DNA of 13,119 nt from Acidimicrobiia bacterium. Its GTDB lineage: Bacteria; Actinomycetota; Acidimicrobiia; Spongiisociales; UBA5794. The notes under the pieces are model-generated. The model ran no database searches, was not told the origin of the DNA, and worked only from the letters and a program-made list of their open reading frames with translations. This document shows positions 7,353-13,119 of this stretch, piece by piece. Location: the NCBI GenBank assembly GCA_030599515.1, contig JAUVNV010000044.1:1-13119 (forward strand). Reading direction: 5' to 3'. How positions within the stretch are numbered: position 1 is the first letter of the stretch; every line of letters starts with the position of its first letter. A program made the translations under genes and the position numbers.

Positions 7353-7994
7353 ATGGAGACGAGAACAGCGATCTTTGGCGTTGCGTTGCTTGCGCTCATG
7401 ATGATCGCCGGCGTGGCGGTCGCAGCAGGGCACCTTCAGCCTTCGAACACAGATACGCAGGATGTGTATTGGTTCACTGATGGGTCCGGTACCGGCGGTG
7501 AGTCGAATCTGACTCGCACGGATGGGATGGTGCTGGCAGCCGTCGAAGCTCAGGGACTCACTCCTGGGGATGCGTACACGGTCTGGTGGGTCGTGTTCAA
7601 CAACCCCGATGCGTGTAGCGCCCCGGGCTGTGGCGAGGATGACATATTCGCCGATGGCAACCCGGAGAATGGCCTGAATGTGGAAGGAGTCAAGGCGGCC
7701 GGCATCGGAGTGGGGAACGCCACTGCGAATATCGCCAAGGCCAACGGCACTGCCGAGTTCGGCGCACGGCTGAAGAGGAGTGACACCATGAGTGACCACC
7801 AGATCCTCTTCCCGGCTGGCCTGGAAGGCGGCGCCCTGCTCACCGCAAGCGGAAATGACGCTGAGGTGCACCTCGTCATCCAGAGCCATGGACAGGCGCG
7901 AGGCGGTCCTCAGCTGCTGAAACAGCTCACCTATGTGGAGATGGGCTGCACTCCGTTCTGCGAGGACGTCCAGTTCACAATCCACCGGCCATAG
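7353..7994 (+). CDS. Secreted four-cysteine protein of unknown function
   Basis: The 213-residue product begins with a clear Sec signal peptide: a charged start, a hydrophobic core at about 7-22, and likely cleavage in AVAAG around residues 24-25. The mature part has a repeated beta-rich character, with VLAAVEAQGLTPGDAYTVWWVVF at ~60-82, then NPDACSAPGC, and a late segment EVHLVIQSHG at 171-180 ending in GCTPFCEDVQFTIH. The four cysteines (88, 93, 199, 203) form two close pairs suited to disulfides or metal binding. I recognise it only as resembling conserved hypothetical exported proteins and assign no function. A strong AAGGAGGG at 7335-7342 supports the ATG, so unlike the upstream genes it has a leadered message. 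It sits downstream of a SARP-like operator and is followed by a strong hairpin, so it is likely monocistronic. Confidence 0.8.
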   Translation: METRTAIFGVALLALMMIAGVAVAAGHLQPSNTDTQDVYWFTDGSGTGGESNLTRTDGMVLAAVEAQGLTPGDAYTVWWVVFNNPDACSAPGCGEDDIFADGNPENGLNVEGVKAAGIGVGNATANIAKANGTAEFGARLKRSDTMSDHQILFPAGLEGGALLTASGNDAEVHLVIQSHGQARGGPQLLKQLTYVEMGCTPFCEDVQFTIHRP

Positions 7995-8013
7995 GGCGCA
8001 CAACACAATCCAC

Positions 8014-8047
8014 GAGAAGGGCAGGAGAGCACTCTCCTGCCCTTCTC
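8014..8047 (+). terminator. Hairpin after secreted-protein gene, terminator-like
   Basis: A perfect 16-bp stem (GAGAAGGGCAGGAGAG at 8014-8029 with 8032-8047) around a 2-nt loop begins 19 nt after the stop codon at 7994. It has only a weak T content afterwards (CCCGTTAGGTT), so it is not a textbook intrinsic terminator. Its position nonetheless suggests it ends the transcript, and it separates that unit from the second SARP-like operator. Confidence 0.65.
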
Positions 8048-8128
8048 CCGTTAGGTTCCTCAGAGAGGAAGGGATCCGTCGCCAGGCTCTGTTCAGTGCC
8101 CTCCCGTCGCTGGATCTCCGATGGAGTG

Positions 8129-8156
8129 TTGATCGATCCTTGAACTCCTCTTGACG
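8129..8156 (+). promoter_or_regulatory. Candidate SARP operator, copy 2 (three pentamers, 11-bp spacing)
   Basis: Pentamers TTGAT (8129), TTGAA (8140) and TTGAC (8151) are exactly 11 bp apart. The third forms TTGACG, a good -35 hexamer, as expected when a SARP binds over the -35 region. The block matches 7228-7255 at 23 of 28 bases. It lies 43 bp upstream of the DUF1326 start. A weak -10 candidate is GACCGT at 8166-8171. Confidence 0.62.
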
Positions 8157-8199
8157 TCCGTGCGTGACCGTGCCGGCAGGTCGAACGAGGAGGAGATCC

Positions 8200-8796
8200 A
8201 TGACCTGGGAATTGAAGGGACAGTACTTCGAGGCGTGCAACTGCGAGGCAGCGTGTCCGTGCGTGTTTCTCAGCCCACCCACAGATGACGATTGCACCGT
8301 GCTCGTCGGGTGGCACATCGACGAAGGTGAGTTCGACGGGACGAGACTCGACGGTTTGAACGTCGCTCTCGCCATCCTGTCCCCCGGCCACATGCTTGAG
8401 GTGCAGTGGCAGGTGGCCCTGTATCTCGACGACCGAGCATCTGAGGCCCAGCAGCAGGCTCTGGCGATGATCTTCTCGGGTCAGGCCGGTGGTCATCCGG
8501 CGCTCCTGGCGAATCACATCGGAGAGGTGCTCGGTGCCGGTCCGGCATCGATCGAGTTCGAGACGACCGGTAAGCGGACGTCGATGACGATCGCCGGCAT
8601 CGCAGACGTGGCCATTGATGCCATTGTCGGACAAGGTGACGGCGAGGCCACGGTCGAGGGCCATCCGCTGGGCATTTCACCCGGATTTGCCGCCGTAGTG
8701 TCACGTTCCGAGCATCTGACCTACGACGACTATGGGATGCAGTGGAAACTCGCTGAGAAGAACGGCTTCTACTCGCCCTTCGAATACGCGGCATGA
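8200..8796 (+). CDS. DUF1326 domain-containing protein
   Basis: The 198-residue soluble protein matches the DUF1326 family. After a short strand it has the cysteine cluster ACNCEAACPCVF, with Cys13, Cys15, Cys19 and Cys21 plus Cys32, followed by PPTDDDC and a beta-rich body. The C-x-C-x3-C-x-C arrangement is the family hallmark and looks suited to metal binding. No signal peptide is present, so it is cytoplasmic. I chose the ATG at 8200 over the in-frame GTG at 8164 for two reasons: GAGGAGGAG at 8187-8195 is an excellent Shine-Dalgarno for it, and the upstream codons overlap the promoter region. The stop overlaps the next ATG by 4 bp (ATGA at 8793-8796). DUF1326 and DUF2182 genes are often neighbours, which suggests joint function; the biochemical role is not established to my knowledge. 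Confidence 0.88.
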   Translation: MTWELKGQYFEACNCEAACPCVFLSPPTDDDCTVLVGWHIDEGEFDGTRLDGLNVALAILSPGHMLEVQWQVALYLDDRASEAQQQALAMIFSGQAGGHPALLANHIGEVLGAGPASIEFETTGKRTSMTIAGIADVAIDAIVGQGDGEATVEGHPLGISPGFAAVVSRSEHLTYDDYGMQWKLAEKNGFYSPFEYAA

Positions 8797-9557
8797 CCGA
8801 TACAGCGACGATCGCGCTCGGTCGGGCCCGCGGCGCGGTCGTCGTCGGTCTGCTGGCGTTCACGGCGGCGTCGTGGGCATACCTCGGTTTCCTGACGACG
8901 CAGATGGGGGACATGTCGTCGGTGCTGGCGATGCCCATGACGTCCGCCTGGTCGCCGGCCCAGGCCGCGTTGATGGTCACGATGTGGGCGGTGATGATGG
9001 CGGCGATGATGCTGCCTTCGGCGGTACCCATGGTGCTCGCTTACGACCGCATGGATCGCAGAGCGAACGGGGATCGGGACGGATCAACAGTGGTGTTCGT
9101 CGCCGGCTACATCATGGTGTGGGCGGCGTTCGCAACGGCGGCAACAGGCCTTCAGTGGATTCTCCACAGCATGGCGCTGGTCAACGGTATGGGAGTTGCG
9201 ACGGAGAGCGGGTTGGCAGGCTTGCTGTTGGTCGGAGCCGGGATCTTCCAGTTCTCGCCGGTGAAACGACAGAGCCTCGGAGCATGCCGTACACCCATGG
9301 GGTTCTTGATGACCTCCTGGCGAGACGGGAAGCCGGGCGCCTTCAGGATGGGTCTGCATCACGGGACGCTGTGTCTTGGTTGTTGCTGGGCAATCATGGT
9401 CCTGCTGTTCGTGCTCGGAGTCATGAACCTGGCCTGGGTCGTGGTACTGGCGGTGTTCGTTCTGCTCGAGAAGGTGTCGCGGCGGGGCGAGATGATCTCG
9501 ATGATCGGCGGCGTCGTCCTGGTGGTCTGGGGCGTCGCGGCCGTCATTGGCGGATGA
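8793..9557 (+). CDS. DUF2182 family metal-binding-like membrane protein
   Basis: This 254-residue polytopic membrane protein of the DUF2182 family (often annotated as predicted metal-binding integral membrane protein) has about six helices. Characteristic motifs are WAVMMAAMMLPSAVPM (65-80), rich in methionine inside a helix; KRQSLGACR with Cys165 (158-166); and GLHHGTLCLGCCW (187-199) with His189, His190, Cys194, Cys197 and Cys198. The Met, His and Cys residues near or within the membrane would suit a soft metal such as copper, but that is inference from residues only. It is translationally coupled to the DUF1326 gene through a 4-bp overlap, so the two are probably made in similar amounts and work together. 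It is the last gene of the unit; the next gene is convergent, 51 bp away. Confidence 0.88.
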   Translation: MTDTATIALGRARGAVVVGLLAFTAASWAYLGFLTTQMGDMSSVLAMPMTSAWSPAQAALMVTMWAVMMAAMMLPSAVPMVLAYDRMDRRANGDRDGSTVVFVAGYIMVWAAFATAATGLQWILHSMALVNGMGVATESGLAGLLLVGAGIFQFSPVKRQSLGACRTPMGFLMTSWRDGKPGAFRMGLHHGTLCLGCCWAIMVLLFVLGVMNLAWVVVLAVFVLLEKVSRRGEMISMIGGVVLVVWGVAAVIGG

Positions 9558-9608
9558 CCAGCCTTGTGGGTGGGCCGGTGCCTCGCCCTTTGCCCGTCTG
9601 CAGGCCGT

Positions 9609-10258
9609 TCATGCGTCCGCGAGAGGCTCTCGTTCCAACGCGGCGAACATGACCGCAAACGCCAGGCCGAGGGCAGCGATCAGGCCGAGGAGCTCTGCGA
9701 CGAGGTAGACCGAACCGCTTGGAAAGGCGACCAATCCGATTACGGAGACGTTGAGTCCGAGAAATACGACGAGAACGGTGCACGTCAACAACGCGACGAG
9801 ATAGTCAGATCGCTTGCGTCCGAAGAGCAAGCCGACGACCGCTGCTGCGACAAGTGTGAACACGACCGTCATGGGCATGGCGCTCATGATGAGGTCACCG
9901 ACCGGCTCATTCGCCTCGGTGAGTACGGCAGCGGTCGTCACCGGATCGAAGGCAAGCATCGACGCGGCGCCGAGCAGGAAGAACATCGCGACGTACACCG
10001 AGTTGTAGCCGAACCAATTACCCAGGGAAGGGGGTCGATCATCCGCCCGTAGCTCCACCCAATGCAGAGGCCGCAGGCAGCGCCCGCCGGCACCATGATC
10101 GGAAGCATGAACCAGATATCGCTGATGAGGATCGCGTGGACCAACGCGAACGTGACGGTGGCCCCTGCTCCGCTCACGGCCCCGGAGCGGGAGAACGACG
10201 TCCGTCTGGACGTCGACTCCCCTCCGGGGCCCGTTTCAGACCGAGTATCCGTGGACAC
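9609..10258 (-). pseudogene. Small multi-pass membrane protein split by a frameshift
   Basis: Two minus-strand frames together make one coherent protein. The first runs from a GTG at 10258: a polar start, then a hydrophobic helix TFALVHAILISDIWFMLPIM and AACGLCIGWSYGRMIDP. It loses sense after a run of five C (plus strand G at 10030-10034). The second frame continues with PPSLGNWFGYNSVYVAMFFL and three or four more helices, ending in EREPLADA at 9609. Adding one C would join them as GRMIDPPSLGNWFGYN, giving about 216 residues. The downstream frame alone could start at a GTG near 10058, giving 149 residues. The N-terminal ~28 residues are low-complexity; a later GTG at 10177 is an alternative start. 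Function is unknown; it resembles hypothetical actinobacterial membrane proteins. It may be a true pseudogene, a homopolymer sequencing error or, less likely, a programmed frameshift. Confidence 0.7.
10178..10231. repeat. Nested inverted repeat near the 5' end of the frameshifted gene
   Basis: GGCCCCGGAG (10178-10187) pairs with CTCCGGGGCC (10222-10231). Inside it, CGACGTCC (10196-10203) pairs with GGACGTCG (10208-10215) around a 4-nt loop, making a two-part hairpin. If the gene starts at GTG 10258 this lies in coding sequence. If it starts at GTG 10177 this is the untranslated region facing the truncated plus-strand gene, and may be a terminator remnant or operator. Confidence 0.55.
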
Positions 10259-10278
10259 GATCAGCGCCGGAATCGCCT

Positions 10279-12225
10279 GTGGGTTCCGCGTTCACTCGCG
10301 ACCCGGTCACCGGAGAGCGCGTGGTGGTCATCGAGGCGGTCCGGGGGCTTGGGGATCACCTCGCTTCCGGGGAGCAGATAGGTGAGCGGTGGAACGTCGC
10401 GCGCGGCGCGGAGCAGATCACCGACCTCGGTGTGCTGACCGCTGCCCAGGCGCAAGCCGTTGCCGATCTAGCGCTCCGATGCGAACGGGAAACCGGCCGT
10501 CCTCAGGACGTCGAGTGGGCCATCTTGGGTGATGAGATCCTGCTCCTCCAGGCGCGTCCGATCACCACGCTCGACGAGGTCGAGCCGATTCCGATGAACG
10601 AGGAAGCGCCGCCCGGCCCTTGGGAGTGGGATTCCGCCCACAACCGCCTGCCGATGACGCCCCTTACCGCGTCGGTGTTCACCGAAGGCTTTGAGCGCGG
10701 AAGCCGCCGCCTCGCCGAGACGTACGGGGCGCCGATCCGGCAGCTGTCGATGCGGATCATCAACGGCTACCTCTACGTGCAGGTCGTGCCGCCGGCCGGC
10801 AAGCCGGGCTCGCCGTTCCCGCCGAAGCCCGTCATGCGAGCGCTTTTCCGCATCGTGCCGCTGCTCCGCAGCCGCAAACGGGCAGCACGCGAGGCGATGG
10901 AACAACGGGTCGATCGTTCTCTCCTCCACGAGTGGCGGGCAGACGTTGGACCGCGCATCACCTCCACCGTCGACACCTGGCTCGATCTCGACCGCGCGGC
11001 CCTCACGAACGAGCAACTTGCTCGGCTGGTTGTAGAAGCTGCCGAACTCGCCCGTGAGGTGTTCGGCTGGAACATGGTCACCGACCCCGCCTACCTGTTC
11101 CCCCTGTCCGATCTGCATGACTTCGTGGAGTCGACACTCGGAGGTGGTATGGAAACGGCGACGCGGCTTCTTGCGGGGGCGAGCCCATCGGCCTACCGGG
11201 ACTCCGTCGCGTCGCTCGCAGGCTCGCTCTCCGAAGAAGGGAGGGCAACGATCGTGGGCGATGACGGCGATGTCATCGGTCGGCTTGAAACCACCGATCC
11301 GGATTTCGTGAGAGCCTATCGAGCACACTTGCACGACCATGGTCTTCGGGTTCTCGGGTTCGACCTTTCGGCGAAGACACTGCTCGAGCAGCCAGACCTG
11401 GAACTCGCGCGCATAGCGACGATGCCCCGGCAGGACGATCCCACAGCAGGGGCCGAGCAACTCGCTTCGGAACTCAGTGACTCACTCAACTCAGAAGAGG
11501 CCGCTCGATTCGGCCGACTCGTGTCAGAGGCTCGCGACACCTACCCGATCCGTGAAGAGGGCGAGGCCGTCCACGCCCGCGTGCTGGGGATCAATAGGTT
11601 GATCGCTCTCGAGGTCGGTCGTCGAATGGCGTGGGAAAAGGACCTCAGCGATCCGGTTCACGTCGTGTTCCTGTCCCTTGATGAGATCACCGGCTGGCTA
11701 CAGGAACCATCTGATCAGGCGGCCGTGGTTCGGACCCGCCGCGGCCAGCATGCCTGGGCGAAAGGCCGCTCACCTGAGGCCCACCTGGGTGGAGAGGCGC
11801 CGATGCCGGATCCGGAGATCTTCCCAACGGATGTGCAACGAATCATGAAGGCGATATCTCTGATCATCACGCACGATCAGCGTCCGGCTGAACTCGCGGA
11901 GGGTGTAGATGGGGTGGCGGCATCACCGGGTGTTCACACGGGACAGGTGCGCATCGTCATGGATCCCGACGATCTCGGCAAGGTCCAGCCGAACGACGTG
12001 CTCGTGGCGCCCATCACGGCAACGCCGTGGGAAGTCGTCTTTCCGATGATCGGTGCACTCGTGACCGAAGGCGGGGGGTTGCTGTCGCACCCTGCGATCG
12101 TCGCTCGGGAGTACGGCTTGCCCGCAGTCGTGGGATGTGAAGGAGCACTGAGCCGATTCCGTGACGGGCAGATGGTGGTGGTCGACGGCGCGGCGGGGAC
12201 CGTGACTGCGATCGAGGGAGCGTGA
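10279..12225 (+). CDS. 5'-truncated PEP-utilising enzyme (PPDK/PEP-synthase or rifampin-phosphotransferase-like)
   Basis: The 648-residue reading frame begins inside a PPDK_N ATP-grasp domain. The first residues GSAFTRDPVTGERVVVIEA are a mid-domain motif, and the domain ends at LLLQARPI near 91-95, so roughly 200 N-terminal residues with the first half of the ATP site are absent. A ~450-residue middle region follows (NRLPMTPLTASVFTEGFERG onward). The C-terminus is a phosphohistidine swivel domain, with SPGVHTGQVRIV then GGGLLSHPAIVAREYGLPAVVG and the phospho-accepting His604. No PEP/pyruvate TIM barrel follows, so the order ATP-grasp, middle, His domain is that of rifampin-phosphotransferase-like proteins rather than full PEP synthase. 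The frame is open back to 10156 with no ATG, GTG or TTG, and no Shine-Dalgarno or -10 precedes the GTG at 10279. The product is therefore probably inactive and may not be made; a pseudogene is likely. Confidence 0.8.
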   Translation: MGSAFTRDPVTGERVVVIEAVRGLGDHLASGEQIGERWNVARGAEQITDLGVLTAAQAQAVADLALRCERETGRPQDVEWAILGDEILLLQARPITTLDEVEPIPMNEEAPPGPWEWDSAHNRLPMTPLTASVFTEGFERGSRRLAETYGAPIRQLSMRIINGYLYVQVVPPAGKPGSPFPPKPVMRALFRIVPLLRSRKRAAREAMEQRVDRSLLHEWRADVGPRITSTVDTWLDLDRAALTNEQLARLVVEAAELAREVFGWNMVTDPAYLFPLSDLHDFVESTLGGGMETATRLLAGASPSAYRDSVASLAGSLSEEGRATIVGDDGDVIGRLETTDPDFVRAYRAHLHDHGLRVLGFDLSAKTLLEQPDLELARIATMPRQDDPTAGAEQLASELSDSLNSEEAARFGRLVSEARDTYPIREEGEAVHARVLGINRLIALEVGRRMAWEKDLSDPVHVVFLSLDEITGWLQEPSDQAAVVRTRRGQHAWAKGRSPEAHLGGEAPMPDPEIFPTDVQRIMKAISLIITHDQRPAELAEGVDGVAASPGVHTGQVRIVMDPDDLGKVQPNDVLVAPITATPWEVVFPMIGALVTEGGGLLSHPAIVAREYGLPAVVGCEGALSRFRDGQMVVVDGAAGTVTAIEGA

Positions 12226-12369
12226 CGGGCCGCAGATATCTGTGAACTGTGGGCTGGCAAGGTACCTATGCGCCACTGCGAGCCCAGGGTTCGCAGAGCA
12301 CCTGGCGATCGGTTCGGGCGCCTCCTCGGATGCCAATTCGAGCGTCCCTTGAGGACAGACCATCGTCGG
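12226..12369. other. Intergenic gap between convergent genes
   Basis: The 144-bp gap holds a 10-bp palindrome CAGATATCTG at 12233-12242 and a weak hairpin (CTGCGA 12276-12281 with TCGCAG 12291-12296, 9-nt loop). Neither has a T-run. I see no tRNA or credible small gene. Confidence 0.5.
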
Positions 12370-13119
12370 TCAGCCGGTCTGGCGGAGGTCCCGGCGCTGG
12401 AAGAGCAAGATGGACAAGGCGATGAGGATGGCGGTGAGGCCTGCGAGGATCGCTCCGTGGCCCCAGTTCATGCCGTTCATGAGCGGGTCGCTGCTCAGGT
12501 AATAGTAGAACGGCTGCCACTTCACGAGACCCGACAGATTCTCGCTGAACGGCAGCAGCCCGTTGGCCACGAACGCGATGAGGGCGAGTCCCGTCGTCCC
12601 GAACGTGGCGATCCTCATCCGGCCGGTAGCGGCGCCGAGGGCGAGTGCGACCCCCCCATAGACCAGCCCCAGCAGCGTCAGGAGAAGGCACGTCGCACCG
12701 ATGTTGCCGACCGACATCCCCAGATTGCCGAGGAGGGACCCGACTGCGACGCCGGCAAACGTGGCGAGGCCCACCGCCATTCCGTAGAGGATCATCGCAA
12801 GCGTCTTCTGGTAGATCACGGTCGAGCGTCTGATCGGGTTGGCGAGAAGGAGACCCATGGTGCGGTGCTCTTCCTCTCCGGCCAGGGCTCGGGCCCCGAT
12901 CGTCACGGTGACGACCATGACCGCGATGGGGGCCATCATGCCGAACGTCTCGATCTGGTACCAGCCCTCAGGGGTGCCCATGTCCCCGCCGCCGAACAGG
13001 GCAAGGAGCTCGGGTGAGAACGCCTCGGTGAGGGTGGCCATTGCTTCGTCGATGAGCGTGTACATGGGGCCGAGCATGACGCCCATGAACCCGAACATCA
13101 GCACCGCAACCACGAAGAG
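12370..13119 (-). CDS. ABC-2-type transporter permease, 5' end outside window
   Basis: The minus-strand frame is open through the window edge, so the 247 or so residues seen lack their N-terminus (normally a cytoplasmic tail and the start of helix 1). Visible features are a helix at the very start (FVVAVLMFGFMGVML), an external stretch with MGTPEGWYQIETFG, and then GARALAGEEEHRTMGLLLANPIRRS. The last segment is the typical ABC-2 coupling element (E-x-x-x-G-T/M-x-x-L-L-x-x-P-x-x-R). Four further helices follow, then an exterior PFYYYLSSDPLMNGMNWGH and a last helix ending in LLFQRRDL, a common end for this family. It would pair with an ATP-binding subunit, whose gene would be expected just upstream on the minus strand beyond the edge. 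The transported substrate cannot be inferred. Confidence 0.87.
   Translation of the reverse strand, partial: LFVVAVLMFGFMGVMLGPMYTLIDEAMATLTEAFSPELLALFGGGDMGTPEGWYQIETFGMMAPIAVMVVTVTIGARALAGEEEHRTMGLLLANPIRRSTVIYQKTLAMILYGMAVGLATFAGVAVGSLLGNLGMSVGNIGATCLLLTLLGLVYGGVALALGAATGRMRIATFGTTGLALIAFVANGLLPFSENLSGLVKWQPFYYYLSSDPLMNGMNWGHGAILAGLTAILIALSILLFQRRDLRQTG

Noticed and set aside
8164..8199. Upstream in-frame GTG start for the DUF1326 gene
   Set aside because: It would add 12 residues unlike the family start, overlaps the promoter area and lacks a ribosome site, whereas ATG 8200 has a strong one.
7047..8393. 448-codon minus-strand open frame spanning the secreted gene and both flanking regulatory gaps
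   Set aside because: It is antisense to three well-supported genes, has no recognisable domain or signal and shows the Arg/Ser/His-rich bias of shadow frames in high-GC DNA.
10468..11460. 330-codon minus-strand frame opposite the PEP-utilising enzyme
   Set aside because: Shadow frame without motifs; the plus frame carries conserved PPDK_N end and phosphohistidine motifs.
12226..12369. Possible tRNA or attachment site between convergent genes (GGTTCGC stretch near 12288)
   Set aside because: No cloverleaf can be drawn: no acceptor pairing, anticodon stem or canonical T-loop sequence, and no integrase nearby.

Overview
The window is high-GC, tightly packed DNA of actinobacterial character. 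It encodes a very long AfsR/SARP-type regulator with a BTAD domain, uses GTG starts often, and has at least four genes whose start codon lies exactly 6 nt after a TANNNT -10 element, the arrangement of actinobacterial leaderless transcripts. Nothing in it fixes the genus; an uncultured or environmental actinobacterium (for example an Acidimicrobiia-like one) is a guess. No rRNA, tRNA, CRISPR array, transposase or integrase was seen.

Layout. (1) 24-3492, minus strand: a lipid/acyl block made of a MaoC-like hotdog protein, a PlsC-type acyltransferase and a membrane-anchored HSL-family esterase. The last two overlap by 4 bp. A 22-bp-stem hairpin starts directly at the MaoC stop codon and separates MaoC from the other two. 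(2) 3558-4205, plus strand: a UreH/NicO-like membrane transporter with a histidine-rich loop, divergent from MaoC across a 65-bp double promoter. (3) 4288-7209, plus strand: a 973-residue SARP regulator (wHTH + BTAD + NTPase + helical/TPR-like C-terminus). (4) 7353-9557, plus strand: two short transcription units. One encodes a secreted four-cysteine protein of unknown function. The other encodes a DUF1326 protein translationally coupled to a DUF2182 membrane protein. (5) 9609-10258, minus strand: a small multi-pass membrane protein broken by a one-base frameshift in a C tract. (6) 10279-12225, plus strand: a PEP-utilising/rifampin-phosphotransferase-like enzyme lacking most of its N-terminal ATP-grasp domain. 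(7) 12370 to the window edge, minus strand: an ABC-2-type permease whose N-terminus lies outside the window.

The most interesting signal is regulatory. Upstream of both units in block 4, and nowhere else that I noticed, sits the same 28-bp element (23/28 identical). Each copy is three TTGAN-like pentamers spaced exactly 11 bp apart (7228/7239/7250 and 8129/8140/8151). Direct repeats at one-helical-turn spacing are the classic operator form for SARP activators, and a SARP gene lies immediately upstream. I infer a local regulon in which the 973-aa regulator switches on the secreted protein and the DUF1326-DUF2182 pair. The Cys/His/Met-rich motifs of the latter suggest metal handling (copper is one possibility), which is inference only.

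The segment 9609-10290 looks damaged: a frameshifted gene abuts a 5'-truncated one. This could be real gene decay at a deletion junction or an assembly/sequencing problem.
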